Below, one piece after another: positions 34,088 to 42,212 of a stretch of DNA of 64,000 nt (positions are counted from its first letter, which is position 1; the number at the start of each line of letters is the position of its first letter). This stretch comes from Lysobacter sp. FW306-1B-D06B (GTDB lineage Bacteria > Pseudomonadota > Gammaproteobacteria > Xanthomonadales > Xanthomonadaceae). The stretch is from contig NZ_CP151802.1 in NCBI RefSeq assembly GCF_038446665.1, positions 2,356,001-2,420,000 on the forward strand, in the 5' to 3' direction. The translations under genes were made by a program, and so were the position numbers. The notes beneath the pieces were generated by a model. It saw nothing but the letters and a program-made list of their open reading frames with translations, did no database searches and was not told the origin of the DNA.

Positions 34088-35222
34088 GGCCCCGCTCCCG
34101 AAGCGATCGGTAGATGTCCACGTATCCCATCGCCATGGCGTGTGCGCTGTGGCGCTCGCGCACGTAATCGCGCGCGCTCGTGTCGCGCGCAGTCGCTTGC
34201 GATGCGGCTTCGTCGAGCGCCTGCTCCAGCGCGTCCGCATCGCCCGGCGGCACCAGTCGGCCATGCGCGCTTTGCGCCAGCAGGCGCGGGACGTCGCCTA
34301 CGGCGCTGGCGATCACCGGCACTTCGCAGGCCATCGCCTCCAGCACCACCAGCGGCATGCCTTCGGTAAGCGAGGGCAGTACGAGGTGGTCGCTGAGCGT
34401 GTAGACGGCGGGCATGTCGTGGCGCACGCCGAGAAAGCGCACGCGCGTTCCCAGCGACAGGCGCTCGGCCAGCGCCTGCAGTTCTTCCCGCTGCGGGCCG
34501 TCGCCGGCGAGCAGCAGCACCGCATCGGGATGACGATTGGCCACCGGCGCGAACGCCCGCAGCAGCATCGCCAGGTTCTTCTCGCTCGACAGCCGCGCGA
34601 CGGCGGAGAACACGCGCGCCTTCGGCGACAGCCTCAGTTCCGCGCGCAGACTGGAGGCGCCGCGCTCGTCGCGCACCGGGCAGTCGATGCCGTTGTCGAC
34701 GTGGCGGATGCGCGAGCGCGGTACGCCGGCGCGGACGAGGCGATCGATCTGCTCGCCGGCGACCACGACCAGCGTATCGAAGCGGCGCAGCAGTGCGAGC
34801 TCGAGCCGCGTGTACAGACGCAGCGAGGTGGAACCCTCGACCCAACCGTGCAGCGTGGCGACCAGCGGCGCCGGTTGGCGTCGCGTCGCCAGCCAGGCGT
34901 AGAAAGCACTCTTGTAGTCGTGCACGTGGACGACGGGCGCGCGGCCCTCGCGTTCGCGCGCGGCGTCGATCTGCGCGGCCAGCGCGCCGACGGTCGCCGT
35001 GTCCACGCGGCCCCGGCAGGGCAGCAGCACCGCGTCCTGGCCGGTGGCCGAGGCGATGTCGTGCAGCGCCTGCTCCTGCATGCGGTAGTTGTTGATGCTG
35101 AGCAGCCGGCCGCGTGCGCCTGCGTGCACGAGCGCGCGGTTCAATGCGAGCACCACGCGGTCGGCACCGTAGAGTCCGGCGCTGGAGCGGACCTGCAGGG
35201 CGACGGGTCGACGTTCGCTCAT
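34068..35222 (-). CDS. GT4 glycosyltransferase
   Basis: This 384-aa GT-B enzyme has an N-terminal Rossmann half with VVHVHDYKSAFYAWLA and a C-terminal half with FSAVARLSSEKNLAMLLRAF, LLLAGDGPQREELQ and SLTEGMPLVVLEAMACEVPVIASAVGD (E-x7-E donor site). It is cytoplasmic and transfers a sugar from a nucleotide donor to the lipid-linked EPS precursor. It begins 7 bp after the next upstream glycosyltransferase ends. Specificity cannot be read from the sequence. Confidence 0.88.
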   Translation of the reverse strand: MSERRPVALQVRSSAGLYGADRVVLALNRALVHAGARGRLLSINNYRMQEQALHDIASATGQDAVLLPCRGRVDTATVGALAAQIDAAREREGRAPVVHVHDYKSAFYAWLATRRQPAPLVATLHGWVEGSTSLRLYTRLELALLRRFDTLVVVAGEQIDRLVRAGVPRSRIRHVDNGIDCPVRDERGASSLRAELRLSPKARVFSAVARLSSEKNLAMLLRAFAPVANRHPDAVLLLAGDGPQREELQALAERLSLGTRVRFLGVRHDMPAVYTLSDHLVLPSLTEGMPLVVLEAMACEVPVIASAVGDVPRLLAQSAHGRLVPPGDADALEQALDEAASQATARDTSARDYVRERHSAHAMAMGYVDIYRSLRERGHARRAS

Positions 35223-35229
35223 GGCGGCC

Positions 35230-36444
35230 TCAGGCACGGCCCAGCAGGCGCCGGTAGAGCTGGTCGAAGGCCAGCACCATCGCGTCGAGCGAGAACTCGC
35301 GCTCGATGCGCGTGCGTGCGGCCAGTCCCATGCGGCGGCGCGCGTGCGGCGATTGCGCCAGCCATTGCAGCGAAGCGGCCAGCGAGATCGGATCCATCGG
35401 CGGAACCAGCAGGCCGGTCTGTTCGTGCTGCACCAGGTGCAGGTTGCCGCCGACCGCGGTGGCGACGACCGGCAAGCCGCAGGCCATCGCCTCCAGAATC
35501 GCGTTGGACATGCCCTCACTGGAGGAGCACAGCACCAGCGCGTCCATCGCCGGCAACAGGTCGTCGACGTCGTCGCGGAAGCTGAGCAGCGTCACCGCGT
35601 CGCCCACGCCGAATTCGGCGATCTTCGCCTGCACCTGCGGCAGGTCGGGGCCGTCGCCGACCAGCAGCAGGTGCGCCTGCGGCAGCTCCCGATGCACGGT
35701 GGCGAAGGCTTCGATCAGGTCGACGTGGCGCTTCACTGGCGTCATGCGTGCGACGCAGCCGAACACGATCGCTTCGGAATCCAGCCCCAGCGCGGCGCGC
35801 GCATCGAGCCGGCGCTGCAACGGCGCGGGCGCGTAACGGCGCGTGTCCACGCCGTTGGGGATCCAGGTCATGCGCAGCGGGTCCAGACGCTCGCAATCGG
35901 CCAGGCCCGCGAGGATCTGCCGCGCCGGTGCGACGACGGTGTCGTAGCGCGGATTCAGCCAGCGGAAGGCGTATTGCAGCTTCGGGCTCTTCTTGAAACC
36001 CATGTCGCGGCGGTTGGAGATGTATACGGTGCCCGGCAGTCGCGGCAGGAGCGCGTTGAGCACGTCGGCCTTCTCATGTTGCGATTGCACCACATCGAAG
36101 CGTTCGCGACGCAGCATCTCGCCCAGGCGGCGCCAGACGCTCACGCCGCTGCGGTCGTACACCGCGTGCACCGGCAGCGACAGCATGCGCAGGTGCGGCT
36201 GGCTCAGCAGGTGATGGCCGTGGTTGCCGGGCATCTTCTGCTCGTGCAGCTGCACCAGCGTGATCCGGTACGCATCGGCCGGAAGGCGCGTGGCGAGGTT
36301 CTGCAGGAAGCGTTCGCTGCCGCCGGGCGCGAGCACCGGCGTGTCGGTGATCAGCAGCAGTCGGATGCGCCGATCGCCCGCGCGCACGGCGGCCGCCGGC
36401 TCAGCGGGTATAGCGAACGCTGAAGATGGCGGCATTCTCGTCAT
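35230..36444 (-). CDS. GT4 glycosyltransferase
   Basis: This 404-aa GT-B enzyme has LLLITDTPVLAPGGSERFLQNLA (acceptor half), ERFDVVQSQHEKADVLNALLP, WIPNGVDTRRY, FGCVARMTPVKRHVDLIEAF, LLLVGDGPDLP and CSSSEGMSNAILEAMACGLPVVAT (E-x7-E). It overlaps the 3' end of the outer-membrane barrel gene by about 44 bp if it starts at 36444; ATG 36435 is also possible, so the exact start is uncertain. Its order behind the barrel and kinase genes matches exosortase-A type EPS operons. Confidence 0.87.
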   Translation of the reverse strand: MTRMPPSSAFAIPAEPAAAVRAGDRRIRLLLITDTPVLAPGGSERFLQNLATRLPADAYRITLVQLHEQKMPGNHGHHLLSQPHLRMLSLPVHAVYDRSGVSVWRRLGEMLRRERFDVVQSQHEKADVLNALLPRLPGTVYISNRRDMGFKKSPKLQYAFRWLNPRYDTVVAPARQILAGLADCERLDPLRMTWIPNGVDTRRYAPAPLQRRLDARAALGLDSEAIVFGCVARMTPVKRHVDLIEAFATVHRELPQAHLLLVGDGPDLPQVQAKIAEFGVGDAVTLLSFRDDVDDLLPAMDALVLCSSSEGMSNAILEAMACGLPVVATAVGGNLHLVQHEQTGLLVPPMDPISLAASLQWLAQSPHARRRMGLAARTRIEREFSLDAMVLAFDQLYRRLLGRA

Positions 36445-37756
36445 AGCTCGCTTCGGGAGTGTTGGAGTCGCGTTCCTGGTGGCGCAGATCGAAGGCGAAG
36501 CTCCAGTGGCGGGTCAGCACCTTGAGGATGCCGACGTAGACGGAGAAGTCGTCGTCGTCGCGGTCGAAACTGTCGAAACTGCGCACGCCGGCGGACATCG
36601 AGCCGGTCAGGAACAGCGAGGGCTGGATCGCCCAGCTCATGCCCACGCCGATGCCGTAGTTGCCTTCGCTGTCGGCGGTGGGGTCGATGTAGTCGTTGTC
36701 TTCGTAGTACGGGCGAACGCTGGCGTTGAAGCGCTCGCCGTTGTAGCGGTAGCCGATGTCGATGCGACGCTGGCGGTACAGGTCCGGTCCGATGGTGACG
36801 CCGGTCGGATCCGCGCTGGGCGTGTCCACCGGCGTGAGCGGCGTGCCGCCCAGCGTCGGGTCGCCGGAGTTGATCATCAGTTCCTGCGCGGCGTCGGAGA
36901 ACTGGTAGTACAGGCCCATGTCCAGCGTGCTGCGCGGTGTAGCGCGCCAGGTGAACACGGTGCGGAACAGCGGCGCGTCGTCCTTGGTGCCGAAGTCGGT
37001 CAGCTCGATCCACGAATAGCCGGCGCGTACTTCGACGTTGATGTTGGCCAGGTTGCGGTTCCAGGTCACGTAGGTGTCCAGGCGGCGGTAGTCGGCGCCG
37101 AGCGTGTCGAGGCTGACCTGGTCGTACTTGACCTCACTGCCTTCCACGGTCACGGCGAAGCGCGTGGTCGCGCTGGGTTCCTGCCACAGGGTGAAGGCCG
37201 CGTTGTAGCGGTCGCCGTTGAAGTCGTCGGTTTCCTCGGCCCAGTAGTTGTTGTAGCGAAGGTCCAGCCGCACGCGCGTGGCCGCGCCCGGGCGCAGGTT
37301 GAACTGCGCACCGGCGACGAACACGTTCACCTGCTGCTGGTTGTTGGGCGCGTCGGCGGCGAGTACGTCGATCGGCTCGTAGTTCGCGTAGTCCTCGATG
37401 ATGAACTTCAGCCGGTCCTGCCACGTGTTCCAGTTGAAGGTGCCCACCATCGTGGCGCGCAGGTCGTCGTCGAAGAGATCGCCGGTGTAGTAGAGGTACT
37501 CCAGGCCGCCGCGCGCGGTGAGTGCCGTGTTGCGGCCGGTCTGGGTGAGGTCGAAGTCCAGGTCGGTGGCGAGCGTGCTTTCTTCCTGCGGATTGGTTTC
37601 CGTCAGCGCGATGTTGTCGCTGTGCTCGACGCGTCCGCCGATCGAATAGTTGATCTGCGCCGCCTTCGCTCCCATCGGAAGCGTGGCCAACAGGGCGATG
37701 CAGAGCGCGGATCGACGGGACGAGCCCGCGACCGCATGGAGTCTTCCGTTGGCCAT
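36401..37756 (-). CDS. Outer-membrane beta-barrel protein of the EPS export system
   Basis: This 451-aa protein has a signal peptide (SALCIALLATLPMGAKA) and then repeated amphipathic strands with alternating aromatics (IGGRVEHSDNIAL, ARGGLEYLYYTGDLF, DIGYRYNGERFNASVRPYY). The last strand, AAIFSVRYTR, ends the protein as barrel proteins do. The family resembles the outer-membrane protein of PEP-CTERM/exosortase loci (TIGR03016 by memory), which is thought to serve as the export pore together with the small export lipoprotein. It sits between the kinase-like gene and the GT4 genes. Confidence 0.83.
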   Translation of the reverse strand: MANGRLHAVAGSSRRSALCIALLATLPMGAKAAQINYSIGGRVEHSDNIALTETNPQEESTLATDLDFDLTQTGRNTALTARGGLEYLYYTGDLFDDDLRATMVGTFNWNTWQDRLKFIIEDYANYEPIDVLAADAPNNQQQVNVFVAGAQFNLRPGAATRVRLDLRYNNYWAEETDDFNGDRYNAAFTLWQEPSATTRFAVTVEGSEVKYDQVSLDTLGADYRRLDTYVTWNRNLANINVEVRAGYSWIELTDFGTKDDAPLFRTVFTWRATPRSTLDMGLYYQFSDAAQELMINSGDPTLGGTPLTPVDTPSADPTGVTIGPDLYRQRRIDIGYRYNGERFNASVRPYYEDNDYIDPTADSEGNYGIGVGMSWAIQPSLFLTGSMSAGVRSFDSFDRDDDDFSVYVGILKVLTRHWSFAFDLRHQERDSNTPEASYDENAAIFSVRYTR

Positions 37757-37778
37757 TGAATCTCCCCTGAGCTGGCTC

Positions 37779-38549
37779 TCAAACGCCTTCGTTGAAGACG
37801 ACGCCGGCGAACTTGCCCGGATCGAAATTCGCCGCCGCCTGCGCGATCGACGCGGCCGTGTCGCGTCCGTAGCCGGCGACGAGGATCACCACGTCGGCGA
37901 TGTCGGCCAGGATGCGTGCGTCCGGCGTGCCCCGCACCGGCGGTCCGTCCAGGAACACGTAGCAGTTCGGATGCCGGCTGCGGATCGAATCCAGCAGCAG
38001 GCGCATGCGCACGGAGGAGAAGTACTCCGCACCGATTTCGCGCGGCGTGCCGGCCGGGATCAGGCGCAAGCCGTTCACGCCGGTCTCGTAGATGACATCG
38101 CCCAGGTCGCCTTCGGGATCTTCCAGGTACTCGACCAGGCCGCCGGCCTCGGTCTCGATCTTCATCGTGCGCGCCTGCGTGGGATGGCGCAGGTCGCAAT
38201 CGACCAGCAACGCGCTCTTGGTTTCGTCGAAGGCCATCGCGGTGGCGAGGTTGCGCGCGACGAAGCTGCCGCCGCTGCCGGCACTGACCGGCGCGACCAG
38301 GGCCACGAAGCTGCCTTCCATCGCCGAAAGCAGGCGCGTGCGCAGTTCGCGGAAGGCATCGACCTCCGGACGCGACACGCCGCCGCGGTGGATGATCGCG
38401 CGGTCTTCCAGCTGCGTCGGCGTGAGCTGGGCAACGCCCGCCGTGCGCGAGATGGTGGGGCGAAGGTCGCGTTCGCGGCCGTCTTCGTGGGCGGAGTCTT
38501 CCTGCGCGGGTGCGAGTTCGGGTGCGAGTTCGGGATTGGCGGCGCTCAT
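37779..38549 (-). CDS. BY-kinase-like EPS co-regulator with degenerate Walker A (likely pseudokinase)
   Basis: This 256-aa homologue of the CpsD/Wzc cytoplasmic domain has a disordered N-terminus (about 1-55) and then DAFRELRTRLLSAM, as in BY-kinases. The Walker A position reads PVSAGSGGS (residues 87-95) without the invariant Lys-Ser/Thr. Walker A' is LLVDCDLRHP (Asp117/119) and Walker B is VFLDGPP (Asp201). There is no Tyr-rich tail; the protein ends FAGVVFNEGV. ATP hydrolysis and autophosphorylation are therefore doubtful. The reading frame is intact and it is translationally coupled to the chain-length gene (ATGA), so it is not a decayed pseudogene. Confidence 0.82.
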   Translation of the reverse strand: MSAANPELAPELAPAQEDSAHEDGRERDLRPTISRTAGVAQLTPTQLEDRAIIHRGGVSRPEVDAFRELRTRLLSAMEGSFVALVAPVSAGSGGSFVARNLATAMAFDETKSALLVDCDLRHPTQARTMKIETEAGGLVEYLEDPEGDLGDVIYETGVNGLRLIPAGTPREIGAEYFSSVRMRLLLDSIRSRHPNCYVFLDGPPVRGTPDARILADIADVVILVAGYGRDTAASIAQAAANFDPGKFAGVVFNEGV

Positions 38550-40159
38550 TGCAGGTTCACCATCTTCAGGGCGAGGGTCAGGCCGTACACGAGCGGTACC
38601 ACCAGGAAGATCATCGCGGCGATCACGAAGCGGCGCGTGCCCTGGCGGCGCGAAGGCGCGGTCTGGTAGCGCGGCACGGAGCCCAGCACCGGCAGCGCCG
38701 CCGCTGTTTCGATCTGATAGGGCGAACGCACGCGCGGATCCAGGCGGACGAAGCCGAACAGCAGCAGCAACGGCGCCAATGCGGCGGCGCCGAGGCCGGC
38801 GCTGGCGACGTGGACCAGACGCAGGCCGACACCGCGCAGCGGGAAGCTGGCGGGTTCCTGCACGCGGAAACTCAGGCCGCGCTGCTCGGAGTCCAGGCTC
38901 ATCGACACGCGCGCGTTCTCGCGGCGCTTGAGCAGGTCCTGGTAGAGATCGCGGTTGACTTCGTAGTCGCGCGAGAGCTCGGCGAGCGTGCTCTCGGAAG
39001 CGGCGATGTGGCGGCTGCGCGCCAGTTCCTGATCGAGCAGGGCCTGGCTGGTGTTGATGCGCGACGTCACCGCGGCGGCCTGGCGGCGGTTCTCGGAGAG
39101 CTTGCTCTTGAGTTCGCCGTACAGCGGGTTGAACCCGGCGACGCCGCCAAGCGCGGTGCCGTTGCTGGCCATGTCCTGCCCCGACGAATTGCCGGGACCG
39201 GCGGCCTTGCGCGCGGCCACGCGTGCGTCTTCGTTGCGGACTTCTTCTTCCAGGTCGCGGATCTGGTGCTGGATGCGCACCACGTCCGGATGCTGTTCGG
39301 TGTAGTTCATCATCAGCTTGTCGTGCTCGGCTTCCAGTTCGGCCATGCGCGCCAGCAGCTGGCCCGAACGCGTCTGCACCACGTTGACTTCGTTCTCGCC
39401 GTTGAGCTGGCCCTGCAGCGCATTGCCCTGCGATTCCAGGTCCATCAGCTCCATGCGCGAGGTGTCGGCCATGCGGCGCAGCTCGCCGATGCGCGAGTTC
39501 ACGTCGCCGTCGATGCCCGGGCGCGCGTCCGGATTGGACTTGCGGTAGGCCTCGAGCTTGGACTCGGCGTCGGTGAGTTTCTTGTGGTACGCGCGCACCT
39601 GGGAGTCGATGAAGTCGTAGGCGTCGCGGCTTTCGTTCGCCTTGGTCGCCAGGCTTTCCTGGATGATCAGTTCGGCGAAGCGCTGGGTGACGTCGTGCGC
39701 GCGCGCCGCATCGGTGTCGGTGTAGGACACGCGGATGAGGTTGTCGCGCGGATTGGAGATGATCGTGCGGCCGGTGATCATCTCGATGATCTGATCCTTC
39801 TGCAGCGGCGTGGGGTTCTTCGCCAGCCAGCCACCGGTCTTGAGGATCTCTTCCATCGTCTTGCGGCTGAAGGCGACCTCGCGCGTGATCGCGGCGCGGC
39901 TCACCACACTGGTCGGCACGGCGCGGCCTTCCATCAGCGGTTTGATGATGTTGCTTTCCTCGACCAGGATCGTCGTCTGCGAGTTGTACTTCTTCGGCAG
40001 CAGCAGGCCGAAGACCAGGGCACCCAGCGCGATCAGGGTGAACACCGTCGCCAGCATCACCGGGCGGCGGCGCCATTCCTCGAAGGCCACCGGCACCATC
40101 GCCGCGACGGCGGAGGGGCGCGTCTCCGGGACCGTCAGGTCCATCGATGCCCCGTTCAC
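38546..40159 (-). CDS. Polysaccharide chain-length determinant (Wzz-type, exosortase-locus class)
   Basis: This 537-aa inner-membrane co-polymerase has a first membrane helix (VMLATVFTLIALGALVFGLLL) and a long periplasmic coiled-coil region (about 160-430; ESKLEAYRKSNPD, LEAEHDKLMMNYTEQHPDVVRIQ). A Pro-rich FRVQEPASFPLRG before the second helix is typical, and a third hydrophobic segment lies at the end. It controls EPS chain length and partners the adjacent kinase-like protein and export lipoprotein. The GTG start at 40159 overlaps the lipoprotein stop as GTGA; ATG 40144 is the alternative. Confidence 0.88.
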   Translation of the reverse strand: MNGASMDLTVPETRPSAVAAMVPVAFEEWRRRPVMLATVFTLIALGALVFGLLLPKKYNSQTTILVEESNIIKPLMEGRAVPTSVVSRAAITREVAFSRKTMEEILKTGGWLAKNPTPLQKDQIIEMITGRTIISNPRDNLIRVSYTDTDAARAHDVTQRFAELIIQESLATKANESRDAYDFIDSQVRAYHKKLTDAESKLEAYRKSNPDARPGIDGDVNSRIGELRRMADTSRMELMDLESQGNALQGQLNGENEVNVVQTRSGQLLARMAELEAEHDKLMMNYTEQHPDVVRIQHQIRDLEEEVRNEDARVAARKAAGPGNSSGQDMASNGTALGGVAGFNPLYGELKSKLSENRRQAAAVTSRINTSQALLDQELARSRHIAASESTLAELSRDYEVNRDLYQDLLKRRENARVSMSLDSEQRGLSFRVQEPASFPLRGVGLRLVHVASAGLGAAALAPLLLLFGFVRLDPRVRSPYQIETAAALPVLGSVPRYQTAPSRRQGTRRFVIAAMIFLVVPLVYGLTLALKMVNLQ

Positions 40160-40776
40160 AGTGTGCGTTCCGGGACGGTGATGACGTCGCCCGGCGCGAC
40201 CTTGAAGTTGGTCGTCAGGTCGCCGTCTTCCAGGATGTGGTCCAGCCGCACGGCATAGCTGCGCGTGCTTTCGCCGGTCTTGCGGTAGAGGTCGGACTTG
40301 GCGGGCGCGGCGAACTCGGTCACTCCGCCCGCGGCGAGAACGGCGTCGAGCACCGTCATGCCCTGGCGGAAGGGGATGGAGATCGGTTGGCGCACGGCGC
40401 CGGTCACGCGCACGCGGGAGAGGTATTCATGGCTGCGCAGGTCGGTGAGGATCACCGCCACCTGCGGGTCGCGGACGAAGACGGCCAGGCGCTCCTGGAT
40501 CTCCTTGGCGACGGCGTTGGGCGTGCGGCCGCCGGCCGACACGTCGCCGACGAGCGGCACGGAAATCTTGCCGTCGGGCCGGACGGGCACGGTGATGCCC
40601 AGTTCCGGGTTGCGCCACACCGACACCTGGACGATGTCATCGATGCCGATCTGGTAGGCGTCGACCAGATTTTCCGATTCCGCCGGAGGCGGCGAGTTTG
40701 CCGAGCGCCCCGACGAGGCGCAGGCGGAGACGAACACCATCAAAGCAATGACGAGTACGAAGTGGAACGTGCGCAT
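40156..40776 (-). CDS. Polysaccharide export lipoprotein (short Wza-like, exosortase-locus class)
   Basis: This 206-aa lipoprotein has a signal peptide MRTFHFVLVIALMVFVSAC with lipobox Cys19. A poly_export domain follows (YQIGIDDIVQVSVWRNPELGITVPVRPDGKISVPLVGDV) and then a SLBB-like domain (VRVTGAVRQPISIPFRQGMTVLDAVLAAGGV). Short proteins of this type (about 200 aa) are those of PEP-CTERM/exosortase EPS loci (TIGR03027 by memory), unlike the 370-aa Wza of capsule systems. It is the first gene of the long minus-strand operon. The start is ATG 40776, with AAGGGGG upstream. Confidence 0.9.
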   Translation of the reverse strand: MRTFHFVLVIALMVFVSACASSGRSANSPPPAESENLVDAYQIGIDDIVQVSVWRNPELGITVPVRPDGKISVPLVGDVSAGGRTPNAVAKEIQERLAVFVRDPQVAVILTDLRSHEYLSRVRVTGAVRQPISIPFRQGMTVLDAVLAAGGVTEFAAPAKSDLYRKTGESTRSYAVRLDHILEDGDLTTNFKVAPGDVITVPERTL

Positions 40777-41048
40777 GTCGGACAACCCCCTTGCATTCGT
40801 CCTGAGCGAACGGCGCGACGGCGGAAATCCGGCCAATTGGGCTCGTGCCGGGGGCATGCCGGCGCATGCCGGATTTCACGCCATTCCGACCTGCCCGGCG
40901 CGGGCCGCACTTTGCGTTGGAGGTATCAGGACGGCGGATCAGCGTCGTCCGGGGGAGCCGCCACGAAACACCGGCGGCGCGTGCGTGTCGGTCGCCCGGG
41001 CGGTCGTCACGCGTTGCCCGGTGAGGGCCTTTCCGGAATCGACCGTCC
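40777..41048. promoter_or_regulatory. Divergent EPS operon / galE promoter region with nested inverted repeats
   Basis: This 272-bp spacer drives the export-lipoprotein operon leftward and galE rightward. It holds a perfect 10-bp inverted repeat, GAAATCCGGC at 40824-40833 and GCCGGATTTC at 40868-40877. The arms enclose a smaller one, GGCATGC at 40853-40859 and GCATGCC at 40864-40870. Either may be an operator for an EPS regulator, or an mRNA hairpin. No clear -35/-10 pair is visible. Confidence 0.45.
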
Positions 41049-42134
41049 ATGCGAATCCTCGTCTGCGGTGGCGCGGGCTACATCGGCAGCCATACCTGCC
41101 TGAGCCTGGCCGAACGCGGCCACCAGGTGGTCGTCGCCGACAGCGGCGTGAACAGTTCCGCGCGCGTGGTGCCGCGCCTGCGTCGCCTGGCCGGCATGCC
41201 GGTCCCGGTGCATCGTGTCGACCTGCGCGATCGCGGGGCGTTGTCGGTGCTGTTCGCCACGTACCGTTTCGACGCGGTGCTGCACTTCGCCGCACTCAAG
41301 GCGGTGGGCGATTCCTGCCGACGCCCGCTGGAGTACTTCGACAACAACATCAGCGGGACCATCGTCCTGCTGCAGACGATGCAGGCGGCGGGCGTGCGCC
41401 GGCTGGTGTTCAGTTCATCGGCCACGGTCTATGGCGAGCCAGCCCAGGTGCCGGTTCGCGAAGACGCGGCGCTGTCGGTGATGAACCCCTACGGACGCAC
41501 CAAGCTGGTGGCCGAGCAACTCATCGGCGACCTGTGCACTGCCGACACCGGTTTCCGCGCGGCGAACCTGCGCTACTTCAATCCGGTGGGCGCGCACGCC
41601 TCCGGCCTCATCGGCGAGGACCCCTGCGGCGAGCCGACCAACCTGATGCCCTACATCTGCCAGGTCGCCGTGGGCGTTCGCGAGAAACTGCGCGTGTTCG
41701 GCGGCGACTACCCCACCGTGGACGGCACCGGCGTGCGCGACTACATCCACGTCGTGGACCTGGCGCGCGCGCATGTGGACGCGCTGGAGTACATGGTGCG
41801 CGAGGATCGCAGTGTGACCGTCAACCTCGGCACCGGCCGCGGCGTGAGCGTGCTGGAACTGGTGCACGCGTTCGAGCGGGCGAGCGGGCGGCGGATTCCC
41901 TACGAGATCGTCGACCGCCGCCCCGGCGATGCGGCGTCCGTCTTCGCCGATCCCTCGCTGGCGCAGGAACTGCTGGGCTGGCGCGCGGAGTTCGACGTGG
42001 ACGCGATGTGCCGGGACGCGTGGCGGTGGCAGGCGATGAATCCGGAGGGCTACCGCACGTCGGTACGCCGCACGCCGGTCATGCGGGTTCGCAGGCCGAA
42101 GATCGTGGCGGCGCGGGTGGCCGATGCGTATTGA
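41049..42134 (+). CDS. galE: UDP-glucose 4-epimerase
   Basis: This 361-aa enzyme interconverts UDP-glucose and UDP-galactose (or the GlcNAc/GalNAc forms). It has NAD-binding VCGGAGYIGSH at the N-terminus, HFAALKAVGDSC, SSSATVYG and the catalytic YGRTK. GVRDYIHVVDLA and YEIVDRRPGDAAS are typical of GalE. The C-terminal tail of about 20 residues is longer than in E. coli GalE. It is divergent from the EPS operon and forms its right edge, so it probably supplies a galactose-type donor for the EPS. Confidence 0.93.
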   Translation: MRILVCGGAGYIGSHTCLSLAERGHQVVVADSGVNSSARVVPRLRRLAGMPVPVHRVDLRDRGALSVLFATYRFDAVLHFAALKAVGDSCRRPLEYFDNNISGTIVLLQTMQAAGVRRLVFSSSATVYGEPAQVPVREDAALSVMNPYGRTKLVAEQLIGDLCTADTGFRAANLRYFNPVGAHASGLIGEDPCGEPTNLMPYICQVAVGVREKLRVFGGDYPTVDGTGVRDYIHVVDLARAHVDALEYMVREDRSVTVNLGTGRGVSVLELVHAFERASGRRIPYEIVDRRPGDAASVFADPSLAQELLGWRAEFDVDAMCRDAWRWQAMNPEGYRTSVRRTPVMRVRRPKIVAARVADAY

Positions 42135-42139
42135 TGCGT

Positions 42140-42176
42140 GCGGCTCCGCTTGCGCGTAAGCGCTCGCGGGGAGCCG
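42140..42176. terminator. Possible bidirectional hairpin between galE and the sulfatase-like gene
   Basis: CGGCTCCGC...GCGGGGAGCCG forms an imperfect outer stem around an inner GCTT...AAGC stem, in the 78-bp gap between two converging genes. It lacks a strong T tract. Confidence 0.4.
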
Positions 42177-42212
42177 TTCGTCAAAGTGTCGTGGTACGTG
42201 CGACGACGGCGC

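Noticed and set aside
37779..38549. Kinase-like gene as a pseudogene.
   Set aside because: The frame is full-length, coupled by ATGA to its neighbour, and the other ATPase motifs remain. Loss of the Walker A Lys is better described as a pseudokinase.
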